From contig MKVQ01000025.1 of assembly GCA_001899635.1 (NCBI GenBank), positions 1 to 64,000 on the forward strand: a stretch of 64,000 bases of DNA. The letters run 5' to 3'. Each line of letters opens with the position of its first letter. The stretch's first letter is position 1. The DNA comes from Myxococcales bacterium 68-20. GTDB taxonomy: Bacteria; Myxococcota_A; Polyangia; Polyangiales; Polyangiaceae. Positions 44,393 to 52,271 of this stretch are shown piece by piece. The notes below the pieces were generated by a model. That model was not told where the DNA came from and ran no database searches. It saw nothing but the letters and a program-made list of their open reading frames with translations. A program made the translations under genes and the position numbers.

Positions 44393-44499
44393 CGACGCCT
44401 AGACACCCGCCCCGACCGAGTTCCTCTCGGTGCGATCAAGTCGACGACGTCGGCCCGCTCATGACCTTCCAGAAGGTCTTCGGGCTCGCCTGAGACAGC
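44393..44499 (+). pseudogene. Degenerate copy of the 3' end of elbD
   Basis: About 107 bp match 35168-35276, the last codons of elbD (SCP2 domain) plus a few bases past the stop. Compared with elbD the copy has a TAT to TAG nonsense change right at the start, two single-base deletions (near 44429 and 44442) and a few substitutions; the final segment coding TFQKVF-LA and the stop is retained. It cannot encode the domain. The similarity stops within a few bases of the stop codon. Confidence 0.85.
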
Positions 44500-44579
44500 G
44501 GGGCGTCAGCTGGGCCTCCCCCCGCCGAGCTGACGTTTCGAGGCGGAAGAGTTACAATCGCCGACGAGGAGGGTGGACG

Positions 44580-45383
44580 TTGGGTTCGTCGCGCGCGATC
44601 CGATGCGGAATGCGAGCCGTGATCCTCTCGGCGTCGTTCGCGCTCGCCATCGGCTGCTCGCTCATGAGCTCGCTCGATGGGCTGAGCGCAGGCCACGGAA
44701 CGGACTCCGAACCTACTGACGGAGGCGCTTCGAACGACGCTCGCGAGGCGATGCCGGGCGCCCGAACCGATGCCTCCGCGACCGGCTTCTGCAGTGGCCT
44801 CAATCCTCCTCCACACTTCTGCGTCGACTTCGACGATCGACTCGTCTTCCGTCCCGTCACCGATCGAAACTTCGACCAGCAGACGACGATTGGCCCGGTC
44901 TCGCGCCCCGCTCTCGACGACACGTCATTCGGGACGTCGGCTCCGTCGGTGAGGTTCGAGGCCGGAGCGGAGGGCACCACCATCCTCTTGCGAACGTACG
45001 CGAGCCAGCCCTCACGCGTCGTCTACTCGCTCGGCATGCGTATCGATTCGGGCGATGCCAAGCTCGACCTCTTCGAGATTCGACTCGGCCAGAACAACGA
45101 GCTCAACATCTTCATGACGACGGAAGGCAAGGCCTTGTCCTTCAACGTCAACAGCGTTTCACATCCCGTCGGCTTCGAGATTCGAGCGGGAGAATGGCAT
45201 CGATACGAGATGGTCGTGGATGCCACGTCATCGACCTTCCAGGCCTCCGTCGACGGAGTGCAGCTCCTGACGACGTCGGTGAATGTCTCCTCGGTCCGGC
45301 CAGGCCTCCAGATCGTCGCCGGGGTGACATGGGCAACTGGGCCCGGCACGGTCTGGGTGGACGACGTCATCGTCGATTTCTGA
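44580..45383 (+). CDS. Lipoprotein with lectin-like C-terminal domain
   Basis: This 267-residue protein has a signal peptide and lipobox (SFALAIGCSLM), an Asp/Gly/Ala-rich linker (about 35-65), and a beta-rich domain (about 75-265). The ending segment RAGEWHRYEMVVDATSSTF, VDGVQLLTTS and GTVWVDDVIVDF is typical of concanavalin-A-like/LamG folds. It may bind carbohydrate, but no catalytic residues are visible. I chose TTG 44580 because GGAGGG sits 8 nt upstream; ATG 44610 is the alternative and would still leave a signal peptide. It is flanked by the elbD-end copy and by a short copy of a TPR gene end, as if it were inserted between duplicated pieces. Confidence 0.7.
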   Translation: MGSSRAIRCGMRAVILSASFALAIGCSLMSSLDGLSAGHGTDSEPTDGGASNDAREAMPGARTDASATGFCSGLNPPPHFCVDFDDRLVFRPVTDRNFDQQTTIGPVSRPALDDTSFGTSAPSVRFEAGAEGTTILLRTYASQPSRVVYSLGMRIDSGDAKLDLFEIRLGQNNELNIFMTTEGKALSFNVNSVSHPVGFEIRAGEWHRYEMVVDATSSTFQASVDGVQLLTTSVNVSSVRPGLQIVAGVTWATGPGTVWVDDVIVDF

Positions 45384-45429
45384 CCGAGCGAACGACAACG
45401 TGCCCGCTCGCTCGTGATCCGCGCTCACC

Positions 45430-45453
45430 TCAGAACGTGCCGGCGACGCCGAC
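45430..45453 (-). pseudogene. Short match to the 3' end of a TPR-protein gene
   Basis: The 23 nt TCAGAACGTGCCGGC plus GACGCCGA are identical to the stop codon and last codons (VGVAGTF) of the minus-strand gene ending at 57748, and to the copy at 55763. The upstream codons here (CGAGGGCTGGTC) do not continue the match. It may be a trace of a lost paralogue or of a duplicated gene end. Confidence 0.45.
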
Positions 45454-45526
45454 CAGCCCTCGCCAAGAATCCATTCAACTTCGACGAGTGAGGCACCCTA
45501 CGATGGTTGGTTGACCGCCACCGGGA

Positions 45527-45697
45527 ATGACGAGTTCATCCCCCCCACAACCGCAGACCCGCGAGATCGATGGACGCCTGCTCGAGGTCTGGGCCAGCCA
45601 CCCGGGCCAAGTGAGCATCGACGCAGATGTGAGCGTCGTCCAGAAGACTGCGCGCGCCCTCGAGGCCCTTCGCGCTCTCATGCAGCAGCCGGTCTAA
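45527..45697 (+). CDS. Small hypothetical protein
   Basis: A 56-codon frame from ATG 45527 to TAA 45697 encodes a soluble, mostly helical peptide (REIDGRLLEVWASHPGQ, ALEALRALMQQPV). Codon use has strong G/C at third positions, and CGGGA precedes the ATG at a fair distance. No family is recognised. It could be a true small protein or the C-terminal remnant of a larger gene, as this region is rich in fragments. Confidence 0.4.
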   Translation: MTSSSPPQPQTREIDGRLLEVWASHPGQVSIDADVSVVQKTARALEALRALMQQPV

Positions 45698-45850
45698 ATG
45701 GCGCTAGGCCCTCGTTCGCGCGGTCGTGCCGCAGAGCATGCACAAAGGCACAACGACTGCACCGCACAACGAAGCCGAACGTCCGGAGCGGTCGTCATCG
45801 CCCCATTGGGGCCCCCTCGGCTCTCCACGCACGCGCCAGCTCGTGAATTG

Positions 45851-47080
45851 CTATCCGTTCCGCATGCTCGCGGCGACGCCCTTCGCCCAATCGGTATCAT
45901 CGTCGTCATCGAGCACGATCGTGAGAATGGCCAGGCGCTGCGGCCTCGCGAGCTCGATCGTCAACTGCGTGGCACCATCGTCAGTGGTCAGCTTCGATGC
46001 TCGATGGGCGTAGCCGTCCGGCAAGCCCGGCACCACGAACACTTCGCCCTCGTGCGCCTGATCCGACAACGTCTCCTCCGCGCTGAGCGTGGGTGACTCG
46101 GGGTCGCCGAAGCGAAACGAGCTCATCCAGATCGTGCGACCGGGCATGAATGCGCTCCAGGTACCTTCTTCATCGAGCTCGGTGGCCATCTCGCCTGGAA
46201 CTCGTATCGACCATCCTCCGGTGAGAGCGGGTCGCACCGGCCGGCGCCGATAACCGATTCGCGGGGAGAGGCGCCGTCCTCGCTCGAGGACTTCACGCGC
46301 GAGCGCGTCATCCCGTTCGAGCCAGCGGGTGATCTCTGCCCACTCGGCCCACGGAAGATCGAGCGAAGGCTTCAACCCATGCGCTCGACGCAAATCGGCA
46401 TCGATTCGCTCGAACAGTGCTCGTTCGGAGTCGTCGAGCGGTGGTCGCCAGCGAACCTCCGTCCACATTCGGGCCAGCGCTCGGCCAAACGCGTGCTCGG
46501 CCCCAAGACCATGCGCCCACCACGGGAACAGATCGATGCCCCGCCTCGGGTCTTTCGTCGTCGCCTCCAGCCATGCTCTGTCACGCGGGCCCATCGGCGT
46601 GATGATGAGCCCCTCGGCCTCGTAATGCGTGTCGGTCGGCAGGTTGACCGACAAGTTGCCAACGCCGTCGGCGGCTTGCTCGGCGATCACGTCGCAGAGA
46701 CCCCGGAGCCATCCGAGCATCTCGGCCTCGAGCCCGGCTCGATCGTGGCTCGCAAAGTAGCCGGTCTCGTCGCCCTCTTCGTCGTCGACCGCCGGTGCCC
46801 ATTTCGTCCCAAGGTCGTCGCCGACACATTCGAGCAGCTCGCAGACGAACGCATGGTACCCAGGCCCAGCGGTCGATGTCTTCGCGCTGACCGTGACGGT
46901 GGCGTTCTGGAGGACGAACTCGACATCTTCGGCAGCAGGGTGAAGACCAACAGCGAGAGCGGCGGCGTCTCCACCGATATGCTCGACGACGTCGGCGAAC
47001 CGCGAGCGAAGAACACGTTCGATCGCTTGCAGAGGCTCGGGGTGACTTGTGGTTGTTCGCAGAAAGAGCCCGAGTCCCAT
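45851..47080 (-). CDS. Hypothetical protein, 409 residues
   Basis: No family is recognised. The protein is acidic and apparently cytoplasmic, with no signal peptide or membrane helix. The N-terminal half (about 1-150) is mixed alpha/beta; the middle (about 175-280) is helical with many Trp/Arg (DLFPWWAHGLGAEHAFGRAL, LPWAEWAEITRWLERD); the C-terminal part (about 290-409) is beta-rich (GGWSIRVPGEMATELDEEGT, FMPGRTIWMSSFRFGD) and ends in an Asp-run DDDDDTDW. The C-terminal segment resembles the accessory domains of peptide immunity-type proteins only in composition. It follows a probable IS91 remnant upstream. Confidence 0.65.
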   Translation of the reverse strand: MGLGLFLRTTTSHPEPLQAIERVLRSRFADVVEHIGGDAAALAVGLHPAAEDVEFVLQNATVTVSAKTSTAGPGYHAFVCELLECVGDDLGTKWAPAVDDEEGDETGYFASHDRAGLEAEMLGWLRGLCDVIAEQAADGVGNLSVNLPTDTHYEAEGLIITPMGPRDRAWLEATTKDPRRGIDLFPWWAHGLGAEHAFGRALARMWTEVRWRPPLDDSERALFERIDADLRRAHGLKPSLDLPWAEWAEITRWLERDDALAREVLERGRRLSPRIGYRRRPVRPALTGGWSIRVPGEMATELDEEGTWSAFMPGRTIWMSSFRFGDPESPTLSAEETLSDQAHEGEVFVVPGLPDGYAHRASKLTTDDGATQLTIELARPQRLAILTIVLDDDDDTDWAKGVAASMRNG

Positions 47081-47148
47081 GGGCCCGCAGTTCAGACGCC
47101 GGCGAACAGGGCGTCAATCGCGTTCCGCACCGTCCACACAGGAAGCGT

Positions 47149-47364
47149 TCAGCGAGAGGGCGGCTGGTTCGGCGGGACGGGCGGGCTCGACCAGTTGTAG
47201 CGCCACGTCAACACGAGCATCACGACGATGCCGAGCGCGACGAAGCTCCGCCTTCGTGGGCTGGCCCAGATCAGCCAGCACGGTTTCGTCTGGACAACGG
47301 CCTCGACGATTCGAAGGCGGCCGTGACAGGTGGGGCACTCAGGAACACCACGTCGAGCGTTCGT
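47149..47364 (-). pseudogene. Probable IS91-type transposase C-terminal remnant
   Basis: One frame reads PECPTCHGRLRIVEAVVQT, like the CPxCxGRLRxVA segment near the end of IS91-family (Y2) transposases. After this the family normally continues with a helix such as ILEHLGLPTE; that continuation appears in a second frame (DETVLADLGQPTKAELRRAR), implying a frameshift. The open frame has no start codon after its upstream stop at 47365-47367. No terminal ends of the element were identified. Family assignment is by recall of conserved wording and should be tested. Confidence 0.45.
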
Positions 47365-47427
47365 CTAGAGGAGCTCGGGCCATCGCAGGCGCGGTCCAGC
47401 CCGGTGACCTCTTCGCCGACGCCGCGA

Positions 47428-48582
47428 TCAGCGGACGACGACGGCGTTGTGGTACACCAGCGGCATCGGGAGCGTCGTCGTCGATCGCCACGCCGTCACG
47501 TTGCCGTCGGGGGTGAGGTCTCCGACGAAGACATCGCTCGAGTAGCCACCGCCCGGCGCCTCACCTCCGAGGACGTACAGTCGATCGTCGACCACCACGA
47601 TGTCGTGGCGGTTCCGCGTTGCTGGCAACGGCTTCGTCTTGCGTACGGCGCCAAGGTTTCCGGAGCTGTCGATCGGATAGACGAGCACGTCGTCGACGCT
47701 GACCCCTGCCCCTGTCAAACCGCCCACCACGAGGAGCGAATTGCGATAGACGACGGCTCGAGCGTAGTTGCGCGCGGAAGGCAGGTTCCCCGCGGGGACG
47801 AACGGAGCGAGGCCGCCTCCGTCGAAGCTGGCGGTCAGGATCTCGGCCCGTCGCGCGGAGCTCTCGTCCATGCCGCCCACGACATAGACGTTGGAGGCAC
47901 TCGAAGCGGTCGCGAAGCGTGTGAGCGGCGAGGGCAGCGAAGGTCCGGCGACGAACAGCCCCACACTCCCCACGTCGAGCTCCCCGTGCTCCACGTCGCC
48001 GCGCGCGGGACCGTCCAGTCCTCCCATCACGAAGACGTGCGAGCCGCGCATCACCGCCCCTAGATGCTGCCGCGGCGTGAACGCGCTGTCCGACTCCGAG
48101 AACCCGGTGATCACCCCGCCGTCGTAGGGTCCGACGAGGAACTTCCCGCTGGCCCCCACCCCCTTCAAGAGACCGCCGGCGATCGCCACGAACGAGTCAG
48201 TCACGACGGCAGCCCCGTACAGACACGGACGCGGGACCGGCGGCCCGGCCTTCCAGGCGCCGAGCGATCCATCGCCCTGGACGACCGCGTAGCTCGTCGC
48301 ACCGTCTTCCCGGAGGTTCACTCCGTCGCTCGAGCCGCACATCACGTAGATGCGTGCGGGCGGCCTACCGGCGTCTGCATCGCCGGCTTCGGTACCGGCG
48401 TCGACGGCCCCCTCACTCGTGGTCTGGATGACGTCCGCGGTCGACGCATCGTCCGGAGGCTGACTGGGGACTCCTTCAGGCGTACCTCCCGCGAAGTCGT
48501 CGGTCGCAAACAGCAGGGAACAACCGACGAGCGTCACGCTTCCCACCCCACAGGCGAGCGCGAGAAGTCGGTGAAGGCTCAT
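47428..48582 (-). CDS. Kelch-like beta-propeller lipoprotein (paralogue A)
   Basis: This 384-residue protein has a signal peptide with lipobox (TLVGCSLLF), an Asp/Ala/Gly-rich linker (about 25-75), and six kelch-like repeats with the signature (V/I)YV-GG: ARIYVMCGSSDGVN, SFVAIAGG, HVFVMGG, NVYVVGG, SLLVVGG and RLYVLGG. Kelch propellers usually bind proteins or glycans; the copper-radical residues of galactose oxidase are not evident. It is closely related to the protein at 54666, with shared GDLTPDGNVTAWRSTTTLP-like C-termini. It lies downstream of the DNRLRE/PA14 lipoprotein in the same direction (132 bp gap), and its ATG at 48582 begins the signal peptide. Confidence 0.82.
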   Translation of the reverse strand: MSLHRLLALACGVGSVTLVGCSLLFATDDFAGGTPEGVPSQPPDDASTADVIQTTSEGAVDAGTEAGDADAGRPPARIYVMCGSSDGVNLREDGATSYAVVQGDGSLGAWKAGPPVPRPCLYGAAVVTDSFVAIAGGLLKGVGASGKFLVGPYDGGVITGFSESDSAFTPRQHLGAVMRGSHVFVMGGLDGPARGDVEHGELDVGSVGLFVAGPSLPSPLTRFATASSASNVYVVGGMDESSARRAEILTASFDGGGLAPFVPAGNLPSARNYARAVVYRNSLLVVGGLTGAGVSVDDVLVYPIDSSGNLGAVRKTKPLPATRNRHDIVVVDDRLYVLGGEAPGGGYSSDVFVGDLTPDGNVTAWRSTTTLPMPLVYHNAVVVR

Positions 48583-48714
48583 GAAACGGAATCCTCGGTG
48601 GGTGACGCCGGGTCGAGCAATCGGCATCGGACTCACTTCACGACGAAGGCTCGTTTCGACCGCCGCTCATCGCGGGATCGAAACGAGCCGATCGATGTTC
48701 ACAGTATGGATCAA

Positions 48715-51174
48715 TCAGTACACGGTGCCATACACCTTGACTGGGAGCGGGTTGCCGGCCGCATCGGTACGAACGATGTCGACCAGTCTCTGTTTTGTCG
48801 CACCGTACGACTGGATGTTCACAGCGCCGGGGGTCGGTCCGTTGTCGAAGTCGACGCCCACGAACTTCAGCTTGGCCGAGCCGCCTTCTGCGAAGAGCCC
48901 CACATGCAAGCTGCCCCCGGTGCCCTGGTCGGCAGGCTTCGGCGACTTGCCACCGTTGCCCTTGTAGTCGGACCAGTTCGACCCACCGATCCATTCGAGC
49001 TCGAAGCCGGCTTGGGTCTTCTCGATGTTGAGGCCGGGCCCCTGGTTGAACCGGGTGTTCACGTTCGACAAGACGTGTTTTCCGCCGCTGTTCCAGATCG
49101 TGAGCATTCCAGCGTAGGTCTCGCTCGCGTCGGTGTCCTCGATCCTGCCTCCTGGGGAGCTGTTGATCATGATCGGTGAGGAACCGACACGCTTACCGCT
49201 GATGTCACGCGTGCCGAGGATGCACTTGCTGATGAGGTACGAGCCCTTGTTCGAGGAGATGGCGCCGGTCTCGCCGTTCGGCACGCCCTGAAAGCCTCGC
49301 CAGCCCGCGGTCAGGTCGAGCCGCTCGTACGTCTGCACGGTCCCGCTGCTCGACAGTCCGCTGTAGGCGACGCCGCCGAGATCACGTGTCCGCATCGTGA
49401 AGTTTCCGAAGTACGGCGCGGTGTGCTCGGCCTCGAAGACCTTCTCCTGGGCGCCGATCAGCTCGCCCATCGTCTGACCGCTCGTGTTGATCCAGGTCCG
49501 TCCAGGCGACACCCAGCCGTCGGCCTGGACGCTTCCCTTGTCTTCGATCTGCCGCTCCTGAGTCCACGACGAGGCGCTCATCTCGATGCGCGCATTCGGA
49601 CCGAGGCCGAGGATGCCTCGTCGGGCACGCGCCATCGCGAACCACGTTCGCGCGTTGCGGATCCCCTTGTAGCGGCTGACGATGGGAACCTGACCGTTGC
49701 GCCCCTGCACCGACTGGACGCCGGCGGCGCGGAACCCTTCCGACGAATCCACGATGTATGGCGCGGCGCGCTCGGGGAGGACGAGGATGTCGTTCGGACC
49801 GAGCTCCGTCGCGAAGACGTCCTCGAGGTCGCGATTGGCCGGCCACGACGGATTCCACATCACGTAGCTCGCATCGGCCGGGGCCTTCAGAGCAGCACGA
49901 GCCGCTGCGAGCGTCGGGAAGCTGATGGGGCCCCTGCCCGAGCTCCCTGCTCCGGAGTCCGTGCCGGGAGCGCCGGAGTCCGTACTGGGGGCGCCGGCGT
50001 CGGCGACGGGCACGCTGTCCGGGAACAGCGAAGCCGCGGGAACGATTTGCTTGGGCTGACTCGGCGACGACCACGAGAGCTGCACGACCGCGCCCCCCGT
50101 GGCCTCGTAGTATTCGAGCTTGATGGCGTACTTCTGACCAGCCGTGAGCGCGATCGTCCCAAGGTTTTCGACCGCAGCGTGGTTCGTCCAGTTGTCGATC
50201 ACCTTCTGGCCGTTGACCCAGAGCCGGACGCCGTCGTCACTCCTCGTGTAGAAGGTGTACGTCTGCGAATGAGCCGGAAGGACCTGGCCGGACCAGCGAA
50301 CGCTGAAGTTGTCCGTACCCACGCTCGTCCCCGAAGGCGCAGCAGAGCCCCAGTCGAAATTCACGGTCGAATCGGTGCGCGTCGTGGCGAGCGCCTCGAA
50401 GCTCTTCCCCGTGTAGTACTGCGCGAGCAGGCCGGTGCCGACCGGCGCGGGTGTGTCGTACCCGACGGAGAACCGGGGACGGTTGGCCGCCGTCGACACC
50501 TCGGACGAATCGAACTCCAGGCCATCCATGTTCGTCGGCGCCTCGAGCACGAAGCCGTGATTCGTCGACGGCGAGGCGACCCAACCTTGCACGACTCGAA
50601 CGCCGTCGGCGTTCAGCGATAGCGTGTACTTTCCCACCGTCGTGGGCAGGAGGACGCCGAGGGGAGTCGACCCGTGGTCTGCGCCGCGTGCGCCGCCTGG
50701 GCTCCAGGCGCTCCCCGCTCGCGCCGTGTTCCACGTGACGACGGGCTCGTCCCATGCGCGGTTCAACGCGTAGAGCGTGTACCCCTCGCCCCCGGTCGCG
50801 TTGGTCACGTTGATGGTCAGCGACGCCGACTTGATCGTGCTCGCCTTTGGGATCGCGCTCAGATCGAAGCGCAGCACGGCCGTGGCCGCTTTGCCCGTCC
50901 CGGACGGGTAGTCCATGTCGACGCGCATCGTCGTGTCGCTTCCGACGTTCGTCGTGGGACTCGCCTGCTGCAGGACCGCATCCGTCGTTCCCGCGTAGCT
51001 CGTCGAGGGGGCGACGCCGTCCTGGAAGGACATCGTCGTCGTCAGTGCGTCGGCCTGAGCGAACGCCTCGTCACCGTCTCCGCTCTCGACACCGCAGCCG
51101 CCCCACGCCCCCGCAGCGATGACCGCCGTTGCGCAGAGGGTGATTCTCGACATCGTTCGACGCCACGCTGTCAT
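48715..51174 (-). CDS. Surface lipoprotein with DNRLRE, PA14 and beta-helix regions
   Basis: This 819-residue protein has a signal peptide and lipobox (AGAWGGCG), a DNRLRE/CBM96-like domain (about 48-230; TAVLRFDLSAIPKASTIKSA, VTWNTARAGSAW), a PA14 domain (about 245-385; GLLAQYYTGKSFEAL, YTFYTRSDDGVRLWVNGQ, VIDNWTNHAA), an Asp/Ser/Gly linker, and a long C-terminal parallel beta-helix-like region (about 415-819). These modules bind or remodel polysaccharides in other proteins, so attachment to or cleavage of an extracellular glycan is inferred; a lyase active site is not identifiable. The ATG at 51174 has GGAG 6 nt upstream. The sigma factor gene lies 200 bp upstream in the same direction and may control it. 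Confidence 0.82.
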   Translation of the reverse strand: MTAWRRTMSRITLCATAVIAAGAWGGCGVESGDGDEAFAQADALTTTMSFQDGVAPSTSYAGTTDAVLQQASPTTNVGSDTTMRVDMDYPSGTGKAATAVLRFDLSAIPKASTIKSASLTINVTNATGGEGYTLYALNRAWDEPVVTWNTARAGSAWSPGGARGADHGSTPLGVLLPTTVGKYTLSLNADGVRVVQGWVASPSTNHGFVLEAPTNMDGLEFDSSEVSTAANRPRFSVGYDTPAPVGTGLLAQYYTGKSFEALATTRTDSTVNFDWGSAAPSGTSVGTDNFSVRWSGQVLPAHSQTYTFYTRSDDGVRLWVNGQKVIDNWTNHAAVENLGTIALTAGQKYAIKLEYYEATGGAVVQLSWSSPSQPKQIVPAASLFPDSVPVADAGAPSTDSGAPGTDSGAGSSGRGPISFPTLAAARAALKAPADASYVMWNPSWPANRDLEDVFATELGPNDILVLPERAAPYIVDSSEGFRAAGVQSVQGRNGQVPIVSRYKGIRNARTWFAMARARRGILGLGPNARIEMSASSWTQERQIEDKGSVQADGWVSPGRTWINTSGQTMGELIGAQEKVFEAEHTAPYFGNFTMRTRDLGGVAYSGLSSSGTVQTYERLDLTAGWRGFQGVPNGETGAISSNKGSYLISKCILGTRDISGKRVGSSPIMINSSPGGRIEDTDASETYAGMLTIWNSGGKHVLSNVNTRFNQGPGLNIEKTQAGFELEWIGGSNWSDYKGNGGKSPKPADQGTGGSLHVGLFAEGGSAKLKFVGVDFDNGPTPGAVNIQSYGATKQRLVDIVRTDAAGNPLPVKVYGTVY

Positions 51175-51342
51175 GCAGATCTCCGTTGAATGAGCACCCG
51201 CTCAGCGAAGAGCTCGGGCAGACGAACGACGCGGCACCGACGTGTGCTCATCGAGACAGTGGCGCGCGTCGACGGAGAGATGCTCGCGCACGCGCTCTCT
51301 TGCGCAGCACGCGCAATTTTGGCCGTAACCGCCCGAATCCAG

Positions 51343-51371
51343 GCGAAAAAAGAGGTACTCCCCGTCAGGGG
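51343..51371 (-). terminator. Intrinsic terminator after the sigma factor gene
   Basis: On the minus strand the sigma gene stop at 51378 is followed by CCCC-TGAC-GGGG (51371-51360) and, 8-10 nt later, a run of six T (51349-51344). This is the only hairpin-plus-T-run I noted in the window and separates the sigma gene from the surface lipoprotein gene. Confidence 0.6.
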
Positions 51372-51377
51372 CCCCCG

Positions 51378-52253
51378 TCAGCCCCGCCGGCGCAACACTT
51401 CGCTCAAGTGCACGTCGAGCTCGCTCTCGACGATGGCTCGCAGGTCGTGAACACTCGTGGTTCCGATCGAGAGGTCCTGTTTCACGTCGTCCAGCAAGCG
51501 GCTCCGCAGGGCTTGGAGCCGGCGCGCCATCGTCGACTCGTGCACGTGATAGATGCGCCCCAAGGCTGCGAGCGACATCCCTTCGATGAAGTACAGACGT
51601 AGAAGTGCACGCTCTCGTTCGTCGAGTGCCTGAAGGGCGCGCTCCAGCGCATCCCCCATCAGCCCGAGCCCCTCGCGCTTGAGGAGAGCGAGCTCGGGCG
51701 AGCCGACGCGCGTCGCAGGACCAACCTGACGAGCGGGATCGGCAGCAGCGCCATCGACCGCCGCCCGGCGCGCTCCGCGGCGCAGCAGGTAGCGCGCCTC
51801 GCGGATCGCCGTCACGCGCAGCCAAGCGCCGAGCGGCGAGCGCCCCGTATACGTGAGGATCGCAGGCTCACGCTCGGGCTCGCGTACCAGGAGCCGCATC
51901 CGCAAATTCTGAGCGGCTTCGTCGATGAGCCCGTCGACGCGACGATGCACCCGGCGTGCGTATTCGATGGCGGGTGACAGGAGCTCCGTGTCGAACGTCG
52001 CGATGGCTGCCTCACTTCCAAGCGCGCACGCGCACGCGAGGTAGAGATCCTCGACGTGCACTGCCGCGAGCGTTGCGGCGACGTCTGCGTCCCTCCCCAC
52101 ATGTCTCGCAAGGTGCGCGACGAACGCCGACGACTCGATCTCGAGACGTGGCCGAGCCCGACGCGCACGCGCGACCGTCGCCTGGAGCACGGCTTCGCCA
52201 TCATCGAAGCGAGACCCGCCGTTCTCGACGAACGTGACCACCATGCTCGCCAT
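51378..52253 (-). CDS. Sigma-70-like (ECF-type) transcription factor
   Basis: This 291-residue protein has a sigma-2-like helical region (about 95-175; PAIEYARRVHRRVDGLIDEA, RSPLGAWLRVTAIREARYLL) and a sigma-4 helix-turn-helix (about 215-270; ALQALDERERALLRLYFIEG, MSLAALGRIYHVHESTMARR). It is longer than typical ECF factors, with about 90 extra N-terminal residues. It is divergent from a Ser/Thr kinase gene, and the start codons are within about 20 bp, so the pair shares one short control region. The kinase carries an anti-sigma-like zinc segment, which suggests a regulatory pair. An ATG at 52244 is an alternative start. Confidence 0.82.
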   Translation of the reverse strand: MASMVVTFVENGGSRFDDGEAVLQATVARARRARPRLEIESSAFVAHLARHVGRDADVAATLAAVHVEDLYLACACALGSEAAIATFDTELLSPAIEYARRVHRRVDGLIDEAAQNLRMRLLVREPEREPAILTYTGRSPLGAWLRVTAIREARYLLRRGARRAAVDGAAADPARQVGPATRVGSPELALLKREGLGLMGDALERALQALDERERALLRLYFIEGMSLAALGRIYHVHESTMARRLQALRSRLLDDVKQDLSIGTTSVHDLRAIVESELDVHLSEVLRRRG

Positions 52254-52271
52254 ATGCTGATTTCTTGCCGT

